Shown one piece after another: positions 45,734-45,865 of a stretch of DNA of 45,865 nt (its first letter is position 1; each line of letters begins with the position of its first letter). Position numbers and translations under genes: made by a program. The notes beneath the pieces were generated by a model that saw nothing but the letters and a program-made list of their open reading frames with translations, was not told the DNA's origin and did no database searches. Location: assembly GCA_964392615.1 (NCBI GenBank), contig CAYMRB010000016.1, forward strand, positions 1-45,865, read 5' to 3'. The stretch is from CAYMRB01 sp964392615. GTDB taxonomy: Bacteria; Planctomycetota; UBA8108.

Positions 45734-45865
45734 CGGGTTCCTCGTCTTCGGTTCCGGGGGGAGGGGATACCAGCTCGCAGTCTCGACGGATCGCGCGAGC
45801 GGGTCAAGGCCGGGGACTTCCTTCGCACAGGCCCGGCGCGTATCATGAGCTGCGTTCCGGCAGCC

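Noticed and set aside
45845..45865. Possible start of a plus-strand gene at the window edge
   Set aside because: Only an ATG and a few codons are visible, with no ribosome binding site before it.

Overview
The window is high-GC bacterial DNA that reads as a Planctomycetota chromosome. Five secreted proteins end in a dockerin-like pair of calcium-loop helices (RGDxNxDG...DAxxxLNFLFLGG) followed by a cysteine-containing tail. Around them are LamG-type sandwiches, giant carboxypeptidase-regulatory-like repeat proteins, a sulfatase remnant, an exported sialidase-like protein and HEAT and WG repeat proteins. This mix, with a very large exported fraction, is typical of planctomycetes; the phylum call is inference, since no rRNA is present. 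I saw no insertion sequence, phage gene, CRISPR array or tRNA.

Layout. 1-6668 (minus strand): a membrane-anchored beta-sandwich repeat protein, a matrixin-type zinc protease with a dockerin-like tail, a C-terminal remnant of an arylsulfatase, and a 51-residue hydrophobic peptide whose start overlaps the remnant's stop. 7089-8902 (plus): a heme nitric-oxide sensor (H-NOX) coupled by a 4-base overlap to an HNOBA-type histidine kinase, with no response regulator nearby. 9090-20717 (plus): three giant exported LamG/dockerin-like proteins (1236, 970 and 1246 aa), the middle one carrying a purple-acid-phosphatase-type phosphoesterase. A WG-repeat protein overlaps the middle gene's 3' end. A strong intrinsic terminator separates the first two genes.

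20795-28235: a small FmdB-type zinc ribbon gene diverges from leuS. leuS converges, with a CTAG overlap, on a secreted HELGH protein that lies downstream of a PA14/DUF1349/dockerin-like protein. 28371-33294 (plus): two adjacent membrane-anchored HEAT-repeat proteins. 33314-36372 (minus): an operon of an APC permease, an exported sialidase-like BNR protein and a small HD-domain protein. 36625-38564 (plus): ribosomal protein L33 with its own predicted promoter, then an FHA-GAF-HD-GYP signalling protein. 38578-42414 (minus): a second giant membrane-anchored protein with about eleven carboxypeptidase-regulatory-like repeats. 42630-45733: an exported TlpA-like thioredoxin converging on a fused esterase plus serine beta-lactamase-fold enzyme.

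How the genes fit together. Most products act outside the cytoplasm: proteases, phosphoesterase, esterase, sialidase, and carbohydrate- or protein-binding sandwiches. The dockerin-like C-termini are probably a shared sorting or attachment module. No cohesin is seen here, so I do not claim a cellulosome. The H-NOX/kinase pair and the HD-GYP protein are the signalling genes; leuS and rpmG are housekeeping. No single cluster is clearly a new defence or biosynthetic system. The most unusual items are the orphan NO-sensing pair, the shared two-cysteine tail, the esterase/beta-lactamase fusion and the decayed sulfatase with its coupled peptide. Intergenic stretches other than 6669-7088 are shorter than 300 bases; the last 130 bases (45734-45865) hold no gene I can support.
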